Shown piece by piece: positions 60,630 through 64,000 of a DNA stretch of 64,000 bases; positions within the stretch are counted from its first letter, which is position 1; every line of letters begins with the position of its first letter. Position numbers and translations under genes: made by a program. The notes under the pieces were generated by a model, which ran no database searches, was not told where the DNA came from, and saw only the letters and a program-made list of their open reading frames with translations. The DNA is from Bolinopsis microptera. Taxonomy: Eukaryota > Ctenophora > Tentaculata > Lobata > Bolinopsidae. The stretch spans positions 5,758,858 to 5,822,857 of the forward strand of contig NC_087075.1 in NCBI RefSeq assembly GCF_026151205.1. The letters run 5' to 3'.

Positions 60630-60810
60630 AGTCAATGCAACGTCTATGCAACGTCCGTGCAACAACAAAAGAACCGTCTATGCAACGTCTATGCAACGTC
60701 CCTGCACAATGAACACTCTATGCACACTCCCTGCACGGTCAGTCTATGCAACGTCTATGCAACGTCTATGCAACGTCTATGCAACGTCTATGCAACGTCC
60801 CTGCACAGTA
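60630..60810. repeat. 11-bp TCTATGCAACG minisatellite
   Basis: Units of TCTATGCAACG and TCCCTGCAC variants; longest uninterrupted run at 60732-60797. Confidence 0.9.
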
Positions 60811-60825
60811 CCATATGAACACCGG

Positions 60826-61440
60826 CTACTAGCCGGCTACTAGCCGGCTAGTAGCCACTTTTGTAATGACAGCTCCTCAACTTCACATTAACAACCGGCT
60901 ACTAACCGGCACTTGAAAAGTGGTCACTAGCCGGCTACTAACCGGCTACTAGCCGGCTAGTGACCACAAAGTGGCTACTAACCGGCTACTAAGCGGTCAC
61001 TAGCCGGCTATTAGCCGAGCTCTAAAGCAGACCTACTAGTAGCCGGTTCCAAACCGGCTACTAGCCGGCACTTAGAAAGTGGTCACTAGCCGGCTACTAA
61101 CCGGCTACTAACCGGCTAGTAACCACCAAGTGGCTACTAACCGGCTACTAACCGGTCACTAGCCGGCTCTTAAGCGGACCTACTAGTAGCCGGTTCCAAA
61201 CCGGCTACTAGCCGGCACTTAGAAAGCGGTCACTAGCCGGCTACTAACCGGCTACTAACCGGCTAGTAACCACCAAGTGGCTACTAACCAGCTACTAACC
61301 GGTCACTAGCCGGCTCTTAAGCGGACCTACTAGCCGGCACTCGAAAAGCGGTCGCTAGCCGGCTACTAACCGGCTACTAACCGGCTAGTAACCACCAAGT
61401 GGCTACTAACCGGTCACTAGCCGGCTCTAAAGCGGACCTT
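60826..61440. repeat. 147-bp higher-order satellite of CCGGCTACTAG motifs
   Basis: GACCTACTAG marks successive units at 61030, 61177 and 61324, a period of 147. Inside each unit the motif ACCGGCTACTA/GCCGGCTAGTA occurs many times on both strands, giving many small palindromes. Confidence 0.9.
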
Positions 61441-61485
61441 CTAGTTCCAAAGGGGGGTGGGGTAGGTCTTGAAGTAGAAGAGGTT

Positions 61486-61764
61486 CTAAGTCGGTGATTG
61501 GTGGTGGGGATAGGTCTGTTTGGTCGAATTGTGGGTGTAGAGTGCAGGGAGCACGGATCGATGTGTACTATAATCGATCCGATAATCTGGGTCCTCTCTG
61601 TAAGCGCTTCTAACAGTCCGAATGCAGGCAGTACATCTGAGGGAGGGAAGGTCGGGACTGTAAGTCCTTCTGGAGCAGATTGAGGAGATGTGACCGGTAG
61701 ACCCACAGTGATCGCATTTAGGAGCAGGTGTAGGAGCGGTATATCTGTTTCTTCTGGTCCGCAT
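61486..61764 (-). CDS. Small CCHC zinc-knuckle protein, hypothetical
   Basis: From ATG at 61764 (minus strand) the frame reads MRTRRNRYTAPTPAPKC, then CDHCGSTGHISSIC, a C-x2-C-x4-H-x4-C zinc knuckle, then an R/S/Y-rich tail of about 60 residues. Zinc knuckles of this type bind single-stranded nucleic acid and occur in Gag-like and RNA-binding proteins. A TATA-like CTATATAA lies about 85 bases upstream of the ATG (61844-61852). The frame also extends upstream to 61923. It could be a retroelement Gag fragment or a stand-alone gene; length and basic charge allow either. Confidence 0.4.
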   Translation of the reverse strand: MRTRRNRYTAPTPAPKCDHCGSTGHISSICSRRTYSPDLPSLRCTACIRTVRSAYREDPDYRIDYSTHRSVLPALYTHNSTKQTYPHHQSPT

Positions 61765-61923
61765 GTTGATTAAGAGTAAAGAATGATGTATAGTAAAGAA
61801 CGATGTAAAGAAAGAGGGATAAATAAGTTGGTGGCTAATGCTACTTATATAGTTTTTGGAAAGGCCTGCAGGTCCGTCAGGGCTCGTTATACCCATGGTT
61901 ATTTGATCTGATCTATCATGCAT

Positions 61924-63108
61924 GGTGTCACGTCAAATCCTAACGATTGCGGTGATCCGTTAGAACTCAATTGGGGATCACATCGTTTTCACTGATCACG
62001 TCCCTGCAGGGATTCTTATGCAAAAGGAGGGATATAACCTAAACAATCTTGATAAAAGGATTAAAAAATGACTATGATACTTGATGCGTCCCATATCATA
62101 AATAATTTGGGATCCATCAGTTTCGGTTCGGTTTATAGATCGTTTCTTAGTAAAGTGGGAGCAAGCGGAGCATTCGTCTATTTTCAAAATGTAATAATTG
62201 CGATATTACTCGTCAGCCAGCGCAGGCCAGCGCAATATAGTTGCGATATTGTTCGTCAGCTACTGCTAGTGCCGGCTACTGCTAGCGCTGGCTAGCGCCA
62301 TGTATAGAAATCGGCTCTAACTAATTCGCTCGCCCAAATTTTCACGTGCCGTTTTTATGGTTTTGCAGCCAAACAAAACGGTTTTACAGACACCCTAATC
62401 CCAACCTTAACCCTAACCCCGAAGCTATTCATAACCCTAACCACAACCGTGGTCACTATTAACCAATGTCTCTATTAACCAATGTAAACAGTTCTGCGTG
62501 AGAAATTCGAGCTAGCTTGCTCAGGCTAAATTGGCCAAATAAGCTCAGTGAAGCTAGCACTCACACAACACTTGCCACAAAGGTTTAGCTACCTGTTATT
62601 AACACTAGCAGGAACCCATTAACCCTAAAGTGGTGTCAAGACTTTAGGAGGCCGGATCAGTTTCCTGCCGCAAAGTCTCCCAGTGAAAATTATTATTACC
62701 TATTTAATTCACGTTTTTGACACCACTTGGAAGTCCGAATTTTGGGCACTAAAATTCTTATTTCTTGGCCAATTTTTTTCCCTGCTCTTGCCGAAGGCAA
62801 AAAGATCGTAGGGATCGGAATAAGTAATCGGGTTTGGATATATGAGGTGAAAAAATGATCCTACGTCTATGACAAAAGTCTGCGCCTTCACAATATAGAC
62901 CACTCTGCATAAATTGGGGGTAACTTATGACATGACAACAAAATAATGCAATATCCTATTTTTTTTGACTCAATAAGATTAAACTTTTCATTGCAAACAT
63001 TAACGGTTTGAGCAGGGAAAATTGATCGTGCGTGGTGTGACCGCGGCGAAATTCTTGCTTATTTTTTTATGTTGATTTGAAGGCCATTAAGGCATTTGAC
63101 CCAGTCAT
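61924..63108. other. Intergenic, no gene recognised
   Basis: Contains CAGC(G)-type small repeats at 62215-62300 and a few CCCTAACC telomere-like units at 62400-62450. No coding region is supported. Confidence 0.4.
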
Positions 63109-63192
63109 AACAAATTTGAGTATTATATCTTTTACGGTTTTTGCGGAACGTCGTGTTAAAGTTGATGCCCTGGTGTCAGTAAAATGGTAGCA
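63109..63192 (-). repeat. Dispersed repeat, inverted partner of 59446-59526
   Basis: Reverse-complement copy of the 59446 repeat. It lies about 150 bases beyond the stop of the transposase gene, so it may be part of that element's 3' region or an independent repeat. Confidence 0.75.
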
Positions 63193-63340
63193 AATATATA
63201 TAATATAAATAATTATAGTGTCCTCATGAAATAAAACAATTAATCTGGTTAGTTTGCAAAATTATGATATATCTACGACTTCATTAAATGCAATACAACA
63301 TCAATTATATATTTTAGATAATCATTAAACTTCCCATTAT

Positions 63341-64000
63341 TCAACCAAAGGTTCTTTTCATGAGCTCAGGAATCTCAAAGTTAAAACTCTTACGAACAGA
63401 AACATCAGAACGTGTAAGATTAAATCTCTTCAACCACATAAATTCACAGAGTGCCAAGTCCATTGCAGCTGAATCAGTCCTGGTTCGTCCGTGCCCCCCT
63501 CTCATGTGACGCTTAGCGTGGTACCACATACCTTCACAGGTATTTGTATGCACGCCCGTTGCAGGGTCGATGAATCCACGTCGATGATTCACGGTGAGGT
63601 GGATATATCCATGGCGATTCAGGTGTGTGTAGCCTTTCCAGCGGTCTGATAGGATTGTAGTGCCAGGGTTGATGTAACGCTTTATCAGAGAGAGGAGGGT
63701 GTGATGGTTCCTTCTGTTATCAGGGCACTCCACCAAGAAACATTCTCCAGTAGTTCGACTGACACCTCCAAGCAACCACTTTCCAACAACACGTCTGCCA
63801 GAGTTATATTTCCGTTTCCCGAACTTGCTTTCGTCGACCTCGACGATGTGACCATCACCTCCTATTTTTCCTCCCGCCCCATTCTGGATCAGGTCTTCTG
63901 TCATACACTGACGTAGGGTTTTGAAGTGTGATCTGACATGTTTAGGGGGCATTGAGACGATTCGAGCAGCATCACAGGCGGTCGAGCGGTTGCAGAATAA
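63341..64000 (-). CDS. Merlin (IS1595/ISXO2-like) DDE transposase, N-terminus outside window
   Basis: Minus-strand frame open from the window edge to the stop at 63341. An upstream in-frame part (LFCNRSTACDAARIVS) shows the true start lies beyond 64000. Counting from the internal ATG at 63952, the catalytic residues are D40 (VEVDESKFGKRKYN), D103 (ILSDRWKGY) and E140 (NTCEGMWYHAKRH), the DDE triad of the ISXO2-like domain. RRVVGKWLLGGV is also typical. No frameshift or stop occurs in 219 codons, so it may be intact. Animal members form the Merlin superfamily, which makes 8-9-bp TSDs. TIRs were not found within the window. Confidence 0.9.
   Translation of the reverse strand, partial: LFCNRSTACDAARIVSMPPKHVRSHFKTLRQCMTEDLIQNGAGGKIGGDGHIVEVDESKFGKRKYNSGRRVVGKWLLGGVSRTTGECFLVECPDNRRNHHTLLSLIKRYINPGTTILSDRWKGYTHLNRHGYIHLTVNHRRGFIDPATGVHTNTCEGMWYHAKRHMRGGHGRTRTDSAAMDLALCEFMWLKRFNLTRSDVSVRKSFNFEIPELMKRTFG

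Overview
The window comes from a metazoan nuclear genome. Genes are split by GT-AG introns of about 100 bp to 3 kb, two multi-exon membrane-protein genes of animal type are present (a Dispatched-like RND protein and a Shaker-type Kv channel), and the rest is AT-rich and packed with animal-type mobile elements (LINE reverse transcriptase, Merlin/IS1595 and MULE transposases, hAT-like and Tc1/mariner-like MITEs) and minisatellites. A marine invertebrate is likely. The TTAGGG-type repeats and a Shaker-like subunit with a changed PxP motif would suit a cnidarian or similar lineage, but the species cannot be fixed from the sequence.

Layout. 1-274: 30-bp CACGTG minisatellite, cut by the window edge. 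0.3-6 kb: mostly featureless, with two perfect hairpins and a retroelement remnant. 6.0-11.4 kb (+): ten exons of the C-terminal half of a Dispatched-like protein, with MITEs and minisatellites in the introns. 11.4-35.8 kb: gene-poor, holding CACGTG minisatellites, a GA-rich body inside a poly(G)-ended element (20.8-22.5 kb), a 400-bp hAT-like element (24.0 kb), a LINE tail (32.0 kb) and a MITE (34.9 kb). 35.8-45.0 kb (+): a complete 11-exon, 505-aa Kv channel gene; its fourth intron contains a 2.4-kb element that itself contains a telomere-like TCAGGG/TTAGGG array. 46.4-52.6 kb: tandem 300-bp repeats, a LINE tail, a MULE pseudogene and dispersed repeats. 53.0-59.4 kb: two TIR elements side by side, the second carrying a LINE reverse transcriptase. 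59.4-64 kb: duplicated TATA-containing promoter-like segment, a GPCR fragment, a signal-peptide exon, a 147-bp satellite, a small CCHC zinc-knuckle ORF and a Merlin-type transposase that runs off the window.

Main discovery candidate: a set of TIR elements whose interior is satellite DNA. Three (20806-22516, 38738-41099, 54963-59433) share one plan despite unrelated sequence: an outer poly(G) run on the left and poly(C) run on the right, terminal hairpin modules built from motifs repeated with a 10-bp period, a low-complexity or repeat body, and 6-8-bp target-site duplications (TSDs). A 58-bp hairpin bounded by G and C runs (5544-5601) looks like one such module alone. Three more satellite-bodied elements with 8-bp TSDs but other ends lie at 24036-24435, 39220-40760 and 53008-54888; for the last, a paralogous unoccupied site is present in the same window. 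A second theme is repeated partial duplication of exon/intron junctions: three cases, in both genes.
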